Part shown: piece after piece, positions 8,288-15,975 of the stretch | Layout of the letters: each line of letters starts with the position of its first letter | Numbering within the stretch: the first letter of the stretch is position 1 | DNA from: Sphingomonadaceae bacterium | GTDB lineage: Bacteria > Pseudomonadota > Alphaproteobacteria > Sphingomonadales > Sphingomonadaceae | Direction of reading: 5' to 3' | DNA length: 43,213 bases | Assembly: GCA_019239915.1 (NCBI GenBank) | Contig: JAFAZF010000015.1 | Location: 1 to 43,213, forward strand | Notes under the pieces: model-generated | Told to the model about the DNA's origin: nothing | Databases searched by the model: none | Seen by the model: the letters and a program-made list of their open reading frames with translations, nothing else | Program-made: the position numbers and the translations under genes

Positions 8288-9226
8288 ATGGAGGGGATGA
8301 TGAAGAGGCTGGACGGCAAGGTCGCGGTGGTGACGGGCGCGGGCCGCGGAATCGGCCGCGCCGAGGCGATGCTGCTCGCCGAGCAGGGCGCGAAGGTGGT
8401 CGTGAACGATCTCGGCGGCGGCGCCTACGGCACCGAGGCCGGCGACGCGTCGGTCGCCGACGCGGTGGTGCGCGAGATCAAGGATGCCGGCGGCGAGGCG
8501 GTTGCGCAGCATTCCAGCGTCGCCACGCGCGAAGGCGCCGAGGCCGCCGTCCAAGAGGCGATCGACAGCTTCGGCCGCATCGACATCCTGGTCAACAATG
8601 CCGGCATCGTCCGCCCTGCGCGGATCGACCGCATGACCGATCTCGACTGGCAGCTTTGCGTCGACGTCAGCCTGACCTCCAGCTTCTACGCCGCCCGCGC
8701 CGCCGCAAAGCACATGATCGCGCAGCGTTCGGGCGTGATCGTCAACACCGGCTCGACCTCGGGTTTCGGCCATTGGGGCATGGGCAACTACTCGGCCGCC
8801 AAGGAAGGCCTGCTGGGCTTCACCCGCTCGATCGCGCGCGAGCTCGGCGAGTTCGGTATCCGCGTCAACATGATCCGCCCGGTCTCCCACATCACCGGCA
8901 CGCACACGAAGGAGATCGACGAGACGCTGGCGGAAGCGGGGCGGCTCGGCCAGACGATCGTCTGGAACAAGCCGGTGACGATGACGCCGACGATCGCCGC
9001 GCTGCCCGAACATGTCGCCGCACTGACCGTCTGGCTTTGCACCGATGCCGCCGCACATGTCAGCGGCCGCGACTTCTTCATCGCGGGTGACGAGGTCGCG
9101 GTGGTGCCGGAACCCGAGGCGATCCGCACCACCTTCAATCCCGGCGGCTGGACGCTTGACGCGCTCGACGAGCCGGCGACGCGGGAATATCTCTTCGGCG
9201 ACGTGAAGAACCGCTACGTCAAATAA
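8288..9226 (+). CDS. SDR family NAD(P)-dependent oxidoreductase
   Basis: Protein of 312 residues. The Rossmann cofactor motif TGAGRGIG lies at 16-23, NNAG follows, and the catalytic set is Ser near 155, Tyr168 and Lys172 (NYSAAK). The strand VVVNDLGG after the second beta-strand resembles SDRs related to the 3-hydroxyacyl-CoA dehydrogenase part of multifunctional enzyme 2. A role in acyl-CoA or steroid-like alcohol oxidation is therefore possible. The tail after residue 260 is longer than in minimal SDRs. ATG 8288 is the longest start; ATG 8297 or 8300 are alternatives, and GGAGGGG at 8290-8296 sits very close to them. The substrate is unknown. Confidence 0.88.
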   Translation: MEGMMKRLDGKVAVVTGAGRGIGRAEAMLLAEQGAKVVVNDLGGGAYGTEAGDASVADAVVREIKDAGGEAVAQHSSVATREGAEAAVQEAIDSFGRIDILVNNAGIVRPARIDRMTDLDWQLCVDVSLTSSFYAARAAAKHMIAQRSGVIVNTGSTSGFGHWGMGNYSAAKEGLLGFTRSIARELGEFGIRVNMIRPVSHITGTHTKEIDETLAEAGRLGQTIVWNKPVTMTPTIAALPEHVAALTVWLCTDAAAHVSGRDFFIAGDEVAVVPEPEAIRTTFNPGGWTLDALDEPATREYLFGDVKNRYVK

Positions 9227-9237
9227 CGCGGCCTGCG

Positions 9238-10020
9238 CTAGGCGTCGCGCAGCACCACCCAGGTCGGTGCATGATCGCTCGCCTTCTCGCGGCCGCGATA
9301 GACCTTGTCGACGCCAGCATCGATCAGCCGGTCGGCGGCTGCCGGCGAGAGAAGATGGTGGTCGATGCGGAACCCCGCATCGCGCTGCCACGCACCCGCC
9401 TGATAGTCCCAGAAGGTGTAGAGCGGCCCTGCGGGGTGGCGGACGCGCAGCGCGTCGGTCCAGCCCTGGAAGAGCAGACGACGGAAGGCGGCGCGGCTTT
9501 CGGGCTGCATCAGCGCATCCTGCGCCATCGCCCGAACCGAGAAGGTGTCGTCGTGACTGAGCGTCGGAATGACGTTGTAGTCGCCGCAGAGGACCGCCGG
9601 CAGTTCGGTGGCGAGCAGGCCGGCGGCGTGCACGATCAGCCGTTCCATCCAGGCCAGCTTGTAATCGAACTTGGGGCCGGGTTGCGGGTTGCCGTTGGGC
9701 AGATAGAGGCAGCCGACGAGAACGTCGCCGACCGTCGCCTCGATATAGCGGCTATGGGTATCGTCGGGATCGCCGGCTAGGCCGCGGCGCCGCTCTTCCG
9801 GCTGCCGCCCCTTGGCGAGGATCGCGACACCGTTCCAGCTCTTCTGCCCGTGCCAGACCGCGCCGTAGCCCACGCCCTCGATCGCCGCAGCGGGAAACTT
9901 CTCGTCGTCCGCCTTGAGCTCCTGCAGACAGCAGACGTCCGGCGCCTGCTCCTCCAGATATTCGAGCAGCCGCGGCAGACGCGCACCGATGCCGTTCACG
10001 TTGTAGGTGACGATCTTCAT
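9238..10020 (-). CDS. xthA: Exodeoxyribonuclease III (AP endonuclease family)
   Basis: Protein of 260 residues, the standard size for ExoIII. The N-terminus MKIVTYNVNGIGARLPRLLE carries the Asn of the active site, DVCCLQELKADDEKFP holds the metal-binding Glu, CGDYNVIP the catalytic Asp-Asn pair, and SDHAPTWV the C-terminal Asp-His. It cleaves the backbone at abasic sites and trims damaged 3' ends during base excision repair. It lies 129 bp downstream of erpA on the same strand; whether they share a transcript is unclear. Confidence 0.95.
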   Translation of the reverse strand: MKIVTYNVNGIGARLPRLLEYLEEQAPDVCCLQELKADDEKFPAAAIEGVGYGAVWHGQKSWNGVAILAKGRQPEERRRGLAGDPDDTHSRYIEATVGDVLVGCLYLPNGNPQPGPKFDYKLAWMERLIVHAAGLLATELPAVLCGDYNVIPTLSHDDTFSVRAMAQDALMQPESRAAFRRLLFQGWTDALRVRHPAGPLYTFWDYQAGAWQRDAGFRIDHHLLSPAAADRLIDAGVDKVYRGREKASDHAPTWVVLRDA

Positions 10021-10149
10021 GGAGCGGGCTTAGCGAGGCCTAATGCCAACAGAAAGCCCTCTCCCGGAAGGAAGGGTTTGGAAGGGGTCGCTATCGCGAG
10101 CGAACCGTATCCAACTCCGCACCCCCCAAGTCCAACTTCTGGAAGGAGC

Positions 10150-10482
10150 TTAAATGGAGAAGCTGCTCCCGCAGCCGCAACCGGAGGCAGCGTTGGGATT
10201 GATCACCTTGAACGCGGCGCCGCCGAGGTTCTCGACGTAATCGACGGCGCTCCCGCGCAGCAAATCGAGGCTGACCGGATCGACGACGAGCGTCACGCCG
10301 TCGCGCTCAATCCTCTCATCCTCGTCGGCGACCGCTTCGGCGAGACCGAATACATATTGGAAGCCCGCGCAACCGCCTCCGTCCACCGACAGGCGCAGGA
10401 TCGGCGGCTTGCCGGTCTTGACCGCGATCGCGGCGACACGCGCGGCGGCGGAGGATGTGAGATCGACGGCAGCTTCGCTCAT
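10150..10482 (-). CDS. erpA: Iron-sulfur cluster insertion protein ErpA (A-type carrier)
   Basis: Protein of 110 residues of the HesB/IscA/ErpA family. The three conserved cysteines are visible: one in GGGCAGFQY and two in the C-terminal SGCGCGSSF. It begins VDLTSSAAARVAAIAVKTGK. A-type carriers hold a Fe-S cluster and deliver it to apo-enzymes. In this window ErpA could serve clients such as MiaB and the formate dehydrogenase-like enzyme, and may act with NfuA at 38.2 kb (inference). The start is ATG 10482. Confidence 0.93.
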   Translation of the reverse strand: MSEAAVDLTSSAAARVAAIAVKTGKPPILRLSVDGGGCAGFQYVFGLAEAVADEDERIERDGVTLVVDPVSLDLLRGSAVDYVENLGGAAFKVINPNAASGCGCGSSFSI

Positions 10483-10558
10483 GCCGCGAAGATAGGGCGC
10501 GCAAAGAAATGCGGCAAGTTCGGGAAGCCCCTGCCCTTCAGGACAGGGAGCGGGTTCG

Positions 10559-11320
10559 TCAGTCCTCTGGGCCGCCCATCGCGGTCGTGCTGATGTCGCC
10601 GGCCGGCGGCGGGTTGGTGGCGAGCGCGACCTGCGCGACGTTGTTGGCGCTCGGGTCCTTCATCGCCATCAGGTAGCTCGCGCCCTGGAGGAACGGCAGC
10701 GGATTGATCGCGCGATCGTCGAGCCGGACCTCGTAGTGGAGGTGCGGTCCGGTCGAGCGGCCGGTCGATCCGACGCGGCCGATCAGGTCGCCGCGATGAA
10801 CGCGGCTATTCTCGGCGACGAGCACGGCCGAGAGATGGCCGTAGCGCGTGTGGACGCCGCGGCCATGATCGATCTCGACGAGGTTGCCGTAGCCGTTGGA
10901 CGGCCCGGCGTGCGCCACGACGCCGTCCGCGGTGGCATAGACCGGCGTGCCGGCCGGGGCCGCCATGTCGAGCCCGGCGTGCATACGCGCGCTGCCCTCG
11001 AACGGATCGGCGCGAACGCCGAAAAAGGAGGTGAGAATGAAGCGGCTGACCGGCTGTGCCGAGGGAATCGAGATCGCGCCCTTCTGGATATTGTCCATCC
11101 GCGACCATTTCGCGAACAAGGCGTGAAAGCCGCCGTTTGCCGCAGGCTGCACGAACGGCGCTTGGCTGACTGCAGCGTTGGCCGCAGGCACAGGCCCGAA
11201 CGCGCTGCCGATATCGGCGGCAGCGGCGGCGGCCGGAGCGCCGGCGATCGCCAGCGCCGGAAGAACCATGCCAAGCCACCGGACCGCGGCAGATTTGGCG
11301 AAGCAACCTACTGAGAACAT
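10559..11320 (-). CDS. Secreted M23 family metallopeptidase (LytM domain)
   Basis: Protein of 253 residues. ATG 11320 is chosen because GGGGAAA lies just upstream and a signal peptide follows at once (LGMVLPALAIAGAPAAAAA). The LytM/M23 zinc site is intact: HAGLD in the first motif and HLHYEVR in the second, with the usual GTPVYATADGVVAHAGPSNGYGN-type core between. Such enzymes cut peptidoglycan cross-bridges or activate amidases in the periplasm. The last 40 residues are Ala/Pro-rich and likely disordered. A GC-rich stem without a U-run lies about 12 nt after the stop. No partner gene is adjacent. Confidence 0.9.
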   Translation of the reverse strand: MFSVGCFAKSAAVRWLGMVLPALAIAGAPAAAAAADIGSAFGPVPAANAAVSQAPFVQPAANGGFHALFAKWSRMDNIQKGAISIPSAQPVSRFILTSFFGVRADPFEGSARMHAGLDMAAPAGTPVYATADGVVAHAGPSNGYGNLVEIDHGRGVHTRYGHLSAVLVAENSRVHRGDLIGRVGSTGRSTGPHLHYEVRLDDRAINPLPFLQGASYLMAMKDPSANNVAQVALATNPPPAGDISTTAMGGPED

Positions 11321-11508
11321 GCGTTTCCCCGGCGACTCAAGGCCGCACCGCGACACCGCCGCGGAGGCACCTTCATCCTGGTTGTGCCGCTCGTGGATTG
11401 CCCTCCCCGCGTTCGGCCCCGCGTGTGTGAGTCAGCCGAACCGGGGTTGCAACCTTAAACGCGATTTCGCGCGTTGGACCGGGATTCCCCTGGGGTGAAT
11501 GGTTGATT

Positions 11509-11528
11509 TTCGCTGCCCAGGCAGCGAA
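11509..11528. terminator. Stem-loop next to the bcp stop codon
   Basis: TTCGCTGC and GCAGCGAA form a perfect 8-bp stem around CCAG, 6 nt beyond the bcp stop. On the plus strand it is followed by TTTT; on the minus strand (the direction of bcp) by AAAATC. It is therefore an atypical terminator for bcp and may instead protect the mRNA end. Confidence 0.4.
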
Positions 11529-11534
11529 TTTTGC

Positions 11535-12026
11535 TCAGGAAAAGCTGCTCTGATTGAGCGTCTCCGCCGCTTCCAGCAACGCATCGGCATGGCCGGGTAC
11601 CCGCACGTTGCGCCAGATCCGCGCGATGCGGCCGTCCTTGTCGATCAGGAAGGTGGCGCGGTCTATGCCCATATATTTGCGGCCGTACAGGCTCTTCTCG
11701 ACCCAGGTGCCGAACGCCTCGCACACCGAACCGTCCGCGTCGGTCGCGAGCGGAACCTTGAGATCATATTTGGCGGTGAACTTCTGATGGTCTTTGGCGC
11801 TGTTCTTCGAGACGCCGAGGATGGCGGTGTCGGCCATGTCGAACGCGGCCTTCTTTTCCGAGAAGTCCTTGGCCTCGGCGGTGCATCCCGAAGTGTCGTC
11901 CTTGGGATAGAAGTAGAGGACGAGCGGACGGCCGCGCAGCTGGCTCAGCTTGAGCGTGCCGCCATCGGGCGTCGCCAGCGCCACGTCGGGAGCCATGTCG
12001 CCTTCGTTGAGCCCGGTGCTAGCCAT
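11535..12026 (-). CDS. bcp: Thioredoxin-dependent thiol peroxidase (BCP-type peroxiredoxin)
   Basis: Protein of 163 residues with the peroxiredoxin pattern GDMAPDVAL, LVLYFYPKDDTSGCTAEA, with peroxidatic Cys48. The usual Pro of the TPGC motif is Ser here. The nearby resolving cysteine of E. coli BCP (five residues on) is absent; a Cys lies further downstream in VCEAFG. It reduces hydroperoxides using thioredoxin. ATG 12026 is preferred because AGGAG is better spaced to it than to ATG 12029. The start lies inside the end of glnE, so the two genes overlap by 8 nt and are probably translationally coupled. Confidence 0.92.
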   Translation of the reverse strand: MASTGLNEGDMAPDVALATPDGGTLKLSQLRGRPLVLYFYPKDDTSGCTAEAKDFSEKKAAFDMADTAILGVSKNSAKDHQKFTAKYDLKVPLATDADGSVCEAFGTWVEKSLYGRKYMGIDRATFLIDKDGRIARIWRNVRVPGHADALLEAAETLNQSSFS

Positions 12027-14712
12027 CATCGTCTCCTGCTGCCTGCCGGGCGATCCCGGACCACGCCTCGCGCACGCACGCGCGCGCCTTCTCATAGGCC
12101 GCAACGAGGCTCGGCCAATCGGGTTGCCCGCACGCGCTTGCGACGAGCGGTCGCGCCGCCTCGGACGGTTCGGCGCCACCCGGCGCGACCAGCCGGAGCG
12201 TCACGAGCAATCGCGACAGGAGGCGCCCGGCCTCGACCAGTTCGGGCGGCAATGCCGCGGCGTCGGCCAGCGCCTCGACCGCCCTGCCCAGCTCCGGCAC
12301 GAAGCCGTCGCGGCGCGCCAGCTGCGTGACATGGACGGCGAATTCGAGGTCGACCAACCCGCCATCGATCAGCTTGACGTCGAACGGCCCCGCGGATGGC
12401 TTATGCTTGGCGATGTCGCCGCGCATCTTGACGGCATCGGCGATCAGCCGCGGAATATCGCGCTCGCGGTGCAGCGTCTCGGCGATGATTGCCTGCAGCG
12501 CCGCGCGCGCCGCCGCCGAACCGAACACCGGCCGCGCGCGCGTGAGCGCCATATGCTCCCACGTCCAGGCGCTCTCGCGCTGGTAGCGCGCGAAGCTGTC
12601 CAGGCTGACGGCGAGCAGACCCTGATTGCCCGACGGCCGCAGCCGCGTGTCGACTTCGTAGAGCGGCCCCGCCGCGGTCGGCACCGACAGCGCCGCCGAA
12701 ACGCGTTGCGCGAGGCGATTGAAGTAATGCGTCGCGCCAAGCGGCTTTCGCCCGTCCGACTCTGCCCGATAGTCGCCGCTGAACAGATAGACGATGTCGA
12801 GGTCGGAGGCGTGCGTCAGCGCGCCGCCGCCAAACCGCCCGAGCGCGAGGATGACGAACTCGGCGCCCGGCACCCGGCCGTGCGTTGCCTCGAACTCGGC
12901 GATCGTCGCGGTCGCCAGCGTCTCGAGCGCCGCCTCGGCGATCCGGCCATAGCCTTGGGACACCTCGAGCGGATCATGCGCCCCGGCGACGATCTGTACG
13001 CCTTGGGCGAAGCGCAGCTCGCCGACGCGTTCGCGCACGAGATCGAGCAGCTTCTGATAGTCGTCGGCCGCATCGCGCTGGCCGAGCGCGCGTGCGAGAT
13101 CGGCGACGCTGCCCGGCGGCTCGAGCGCGCTCGCGTCGAGCAGGCCGTCGAGCAGCGCCGGCCGCTTGCCGAGCGCATCGGCGAGCGCCGGCGCGAGCCC
13201 CAATATGTCGCCGAGGAGATGCACCAGCTGCGGCCGCGCTTCGAGCAGGCGCAGCAGGTTGACCGCGCTCGGCAGACGCCCGAGCATCTCGTCGAACCGG
13301 CGCAGCGCGTGCATCGGATCGGTGCTCGCACCGAATGCCGCGATCAGCGCCGGCAGCAGCCGTTCGAGCGCCTCCTGGGCTGCCGGCGAACGAAGCGCGC
13401 GCATGCCGCCGCCGCGCCACTCTGCGATGCGCTTCGCCGCATGGGCTGCATCGTCGAACCCGGCTGCCGCCAGCGCCGGTTCGAGCGCCGAGGCGTCGGT
13501 CGGCAACCTCTCCTCGCAAGTGGGCTCCAGCGCATCATAGGCGGTGCCGACCGTCGCGACGTGCGGGCGGAGCATCGCGATCAACGCCTTACCATCGGCC
13601 AGCCCATGCAGGCGCGCGACATTGTCGAGCGCCTCAACCGTCTTCGGCAGCCGATGCGTCTGCTGGTCCTCGACCATCTGCAGGCGATGCTCGATCGTGC
13701 GGTAAAGCCGATAGGCATCGGCGAGCGCATCGGCCTGGATCGGGTCGATCCGCGCGGCGTCGCGCAAAGCCACGAGTGCGTCGAGGGTCGCGGGCGCGCG
13801 GAGCGCCGGATCGCGGCCGCCGAAGATCAGCTGGTGGATCTGCGCGAAGAACTCGACTTCGCGAATGCCGCCCCTGCCCCGCTTGAGATCGAAGCCGGGC
13901 GCGAGCGCCTGCCCCTGCGCGTGGTGCTGGCGGATGCGCCGCGAGATCGAGCGGATTTCCTCGATCGCTCCATAGTCGAGAGTCCGCCGCCACACGAACG
14001 GGCGGATCGTCGCGAGGAACTCGCGCCCGAGCGCGATATCGCCCGCAGCGGCGCGCGCGCGGATGAAGGCGGCGCGCTCCCATGGCAACGCCGACGCCTC
14101 ATAATAGGTGATCGCGGCGTTGATCGGCAGCGCGAGCGGCGTCGCCTCCGGCGATGGCCGCAGCCGCAAATCGACGCGGAGCACATGGCCGCCGTCCTGC
14201 GGCGACTGCAGCAGCTCCACTACGCGCCTTGCGATCCGCACCGCCGCCTCGACCGGCTCCTCGCGCGCGCGTCGCGGCAGGGTGTCCGGATCGAAGATCA
14301 GGATCGGATCGATGTCGGAGGAGTAGTTGAGCTCACGGCTGCCATGCTTGCCGAGCGCGAGCGCGGCGAACCCGCGCGGTTCCTCATCCGGCGTGCGCTC
14401 GAGGATCGCGGCCCGGATCGCGGCGTCGAGTGCGCGATCGGCGAAATCGGAGAGCGCCGCCACCACCTGCTCGAGCGTCAGCAGCCCCGCCAGATCCCCG
14501 ACCGCGACGACGAGCGCGAACGCGTGCCGCTCGACGCGCAACGCCCGCGCGACCGTCGCTTCGGCGCCGCCGAGCGCGCGTGCGGCGGCAAGCGCACCCA
14601 CGATGTCGTCGTTGGCCACGAGGTCGCAGAGCGCCGGCATCCGCTGCGCGAGCCTGCGCAGGAACGGCGCGTGCATCAGCGCACGCTCGAGCGCTGCCCG
14701 GCCGGCGCTCAT
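12019..14712 (-). CDS. glnE: Bifunctional glutamine synthetase adenylyltransferase/deadenylase
   Basis: Protein of 897 residues, slightly shorter than enterobacterial GlnE. Two nucleotidyltransferase domains are seen: GKHGSRELNYSSDID at about 121-135 (deadenylylation) and LGRFGGGALTHASDLDIVYL near 630-650 (adenylylation), each with the G-x-D-x-D metal motif. GlnE adds or removes AMP on glutamine synthetase in response to PII proteins and glutamine. It heads a likely two-gene operon with bcp. Its start is divergent from the small NepR-like gene, from which it is separated by only 63 bp. A very long open frame runs antisense to it, which is a GC-bias artefact. Confidence 0.96.
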   Translation of the reverse strand: MSAGRAALERALMHAPFLRRLAQRMPALCDLVANDDIVGALAAARALGGAEATVARALRVERHAFALVVAVGDLAGLLTLEQVVAALSDFADRALDAAIRAAILERTPDEEPRGFAALALGKHGSRELNYSSDIDPILIFDPDTLPRRAREEPVEAAVRIARRVVELLQSPQDGGHVLRVDLRLRPSPEATPLALPINAAITYYEASALPWERAAFIRARAAAGDIALGREFLATIRPFVWRRTLDYGAIEEIRSISRRIRQHHAQGQALAPGFDLKRGRGGIREVEFFAQIHQLIFGGRDPALRAPATLDALVALRDAARIDPIQADALADAYRLYRTIEHRLQMVEDQQTHRLPKTVEALDNVARLHGLADGKALIAMLRPHVATVGTAYDALEPTCEERLPTDASALEPALAAAGFDDAAHAAKRIAEWRGGGMRALRSPAAQEALERLLPALIAAFGASTDPMHALRRFDEMLGRLPSAVNLLRLLEARPQLVHLLGDILGLAPALADALGKRPALLDGLLDASALEPPGSVADLARALGQRDAADDYQKLLDLVRERVGELRFAQGVQIVAGAHDPLEVSQGYGRIAEAALETLATATIAEFEATHGRVPGAEFVILALGRFGGGALTHASDLDIVYLFSGDYRAESDGRKPLGATHYFNRLAQRVSAALSVPTAAGPLYEVDTRLRPSGNQGLLAVSLDSFARYQRESAWTWEHMALTRARPVFGSAAARAALQAIIAETLHRERDIPRLIADAVKMRGDIAKHKPSAGPFDVKLIDGGLVDLEFAVHVTQLARRDGFVPELGRAVEALADAAALPPELVEAGRLLSRLLVTLRLVAPGGAEPSEAARPLVASACGQPDWPSLVAAYEKARACVREAWSGIARQAAGDDDG

Positions 14713-14741
14713 CTATTACGCCTATGCATAATGATAATGAA

Positions 14742-14767
14742 GGAAACTCTCGGCGCCACGGCACGTT
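14742..14767 (+). promoter_or_regulatory. Candidate EcfG-type promoter of the NepR-like gene
   Basis: GGAAAC (14742-14747), 16 nt, then CGTT (14764-14767). The general stress sigma factor EcfG recognises GGAAC-N16/17-CGTT-like promoters. The same GGAAAC variant occurs before phyR in this window. The ATG at 14776 is only 8 nt beyond, so the mRNA could be leaderless or nearly so. Confidence 0.5.
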
Positions 14768-14775
14768 TTATAGAC

Positions 14776-14952
14776 ATGTATCAAGTGCGTTGGCAGAGTG
14801 AGAACGGTTCGGCGGTGGCTTACCAGGCCAACCAGCCGGTTCGCGCGCGTCCGCTCCACGAGGGCGTCGGCGACGCGCTCCGCGCCGCTTATGAGCCCAG
14901 CCAGCTCAACCTGCCCGAGGATATGAAGGGTCTGTTGGCCAGAATCCGATAG
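14776..14952 (+). CDS. Small NepR-like protein (possible second anti-sigma factor)
   Basis: Protein of 58 residues starting MYQVRWQSENGS. The last 27 residues, VGDALRAAYEPSQLN then LPEDMKGLLARI, line up with the NepR of this window (VGGALRSAYQKVVDEQTPSD then LLDLLKKL). VG.ALR.AY, the P-x-D and the LL are shared, with one residue missing in the loop. NepR folds as two helices that grip EcfG, and the two helices are kept here. The N-terminus differs. The gene faces ecfG and has an EcfG-type promoter motif directly upstream. ATG 14737 in the same frame is an alternative start, but it would lie within that promoter. Anti-EcfG activity is inferred. Confidence 0.6.
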   Translation: MYQVRWQSENGSAVAYQANQPVRARPLHEGVGDALRAAYEPSQLNLPEDMKGLLARIR

Positions 14953-15015
14953 CGCGCTCGGCAGATCGCGGCGGCAACGCGGTCAGGATCGACGCCATGC
15001 CGCCCTGGCCGCAAC

Positions 15016-15663
15016 CTATTCGCCGTTATCGCCGTCGTTTGCGCCGCTCAGCTGGTCGACCTGATCCATGATCGTCTTGAGCGCGGTTTCGCCGCTCGTC
15101 TTCTGCAGTCGTCGCGACGGCAAATTGCCCTCCGAAAGCAGCGCCTCGAGCGCGACGCGCCCGCGCGCAACCCGGCTCTTGATCGTACCGACGGCGCAAC
15201 CGCAAATCTCGGCTGCCTCCTCGTAGGCGAAGCCGCCCGCACCGACGAGGATCAGTGCCTCGCGCTGCGGCTGCGGCAAATGCAGCAGCGCGCGCTGCAT
15301 GTCCCCAAGCTCCACATGGCGGTCCTGGCTCGCGGGTGCAGCAAGCAGCTTCGATGCCGTGATATCGTCCCACTCGCCCTTGAAGCGCGCGCGGCGCATC
15401 TGGCTGAGGAAGAGGTTGCGCAGGATGATGAAGGTCCACGCACGCATGTTGGTACCGGCCTGGAAGCGGGCGCGCGCCGCCCACGCCTTGAGCAGCGTCT
15501 CCTGCACGAGGTCGTCGGCAGTATCGCGATTGCCCGACAGCGAGCGGCCGAAGGCGCGCAGGTGCGGGATGACCTGCGCAAGCTGATCCTTGAAGTCCGC
15601 GTCGGAGAGCGGGACGTGCTCGTGCGGCTCGCCGCCCGCAGGCTCGGCTTTGTCCTGCCTCAT
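15016..15663 (-). CDS. ecfG: General stress response ECF sigma factor EcfG
   Basis: Protein of 215 residues with region 2 (RDTADDLVQETLLKAWAARA) and region 4 with a helix-turn-helix (YEEAAEICGCAVGTIKSRVA), typical of ECF15/EcfG. ATG 15663 is preceded by GGGGG at good spacing. EcfG directs RNA polymerase to stress genes and is held inactive by NepR until phosphorylated PhyR takes NepR away. Gene order here is ecfG, small membrane protein, phyR on this strand with nepR-phyP divergent. The most likely promoter is the EcfG-type motif at 15937-15961, so ecfG would be self-activated. The C-terminal 35 residues are acidic and variable. Confidence 0.95.
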   Translation of the reverse strand: MRQDKAEPAGGEPHEHVPLSDADFKDQLAQVIPHLRAFGRSLSGNRDTADDLVQETLLKAWAARARFQAGTNMRAWTFIILRNLFLSQMRRARFKGEWDDITASKLLAAPASQDRHVELGDMQRALLHLPQPQREALILVGAGGFAYEEAAEICGCAVGTIKSRVARGRVALEALLSEGNLPSRRLQKTSGETALKTIMDQVDQLSGANDGDNGE

Positions 15664-15758
15664 CGATCCCCCGCTACCCACTTTAGCGCCACCACCCGGC
15701 GCCCTGCGCGCATGAGATAGGGTCGGGCCGCTCGAAGCGCCAGTCGCATACATCGCTT

Positions 15759-15899
15759 TTACCGGTAGATGAGGTAGAGAATCGCGAACAGGACGATGAT
15801 CGCGGCAAGCGAGATGCCGAGAACATAGCGCGTTACGCCCGGCGTCGAGCCGGCGCGCGCCTCGTCCGTATCGAGATGGGTGCGGCCGTTCTGCGCCAT
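15759..15899 (-). CDS. 46-residue single-pass membrane protein of the ecfG operon
   Basis: Starts at ATG 15899 (MAQNGRTHLDTDEARAGSTP), with GAGGA 8 nt upstream. The N-terminal half is soluble and polar; the C-terminal half is one hydrophobic helix (YVLGISLAAIIVLFAILYLI) ending YR. It lies between phyR and ecfG on the same strand, 95 bp before the ecfG start. A consensus-like EcfG promoter sits 38-62 bp upstream, so it should be stress-induced together with ecfG. No known domain is recognised. Confidence 0.7.
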   Translation of the reverse strand: MAQNGRTHLDTDEARAGSTPGVTRYVLGISLAAIIVLFAILYLIYR

Positions 15900-15936
15900 G
15901 GCGAAAATCCTCGTTGCGACCCCGATATGTCCACCG

Positions 15937-15961
15937 AACGCAAGCCCCGGTGGGTGGTTCC
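15937..15961 (-). promoter_or_regulatory. EcfG-type promoter for the membrane peptide gene and ecfG
   Basis: Reading the minus strand: GGAAC (15961-15957), 16 nt, CGTT (15940-15937). This is an exact match to the GGAAC-N16-CGTT pattern. It lies in the gap between the phyR stop and the small membrane protein gene and would start transcription about 30 nt before ATG 15899. Confidence 0.75.
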
Positions 15962-15975
15962 GCAAGGGTGTCGCG

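Noticed and set aside
10528-10547. Stem CCCTGCCC/GGACAGGG after the M23 gene as a terminator
   Set aside because: Imperfect stem and no U-run on either strand; not strong enough to list.
11950-14952. 1000-codon plus-strand open frame antisense to glnE
   Set aside because: Composition is Arg/Ala/Gln-rich without domains and follows the codon bias of glnE read backwards. Only its last 58 codons (the NepR-like gene) look real.
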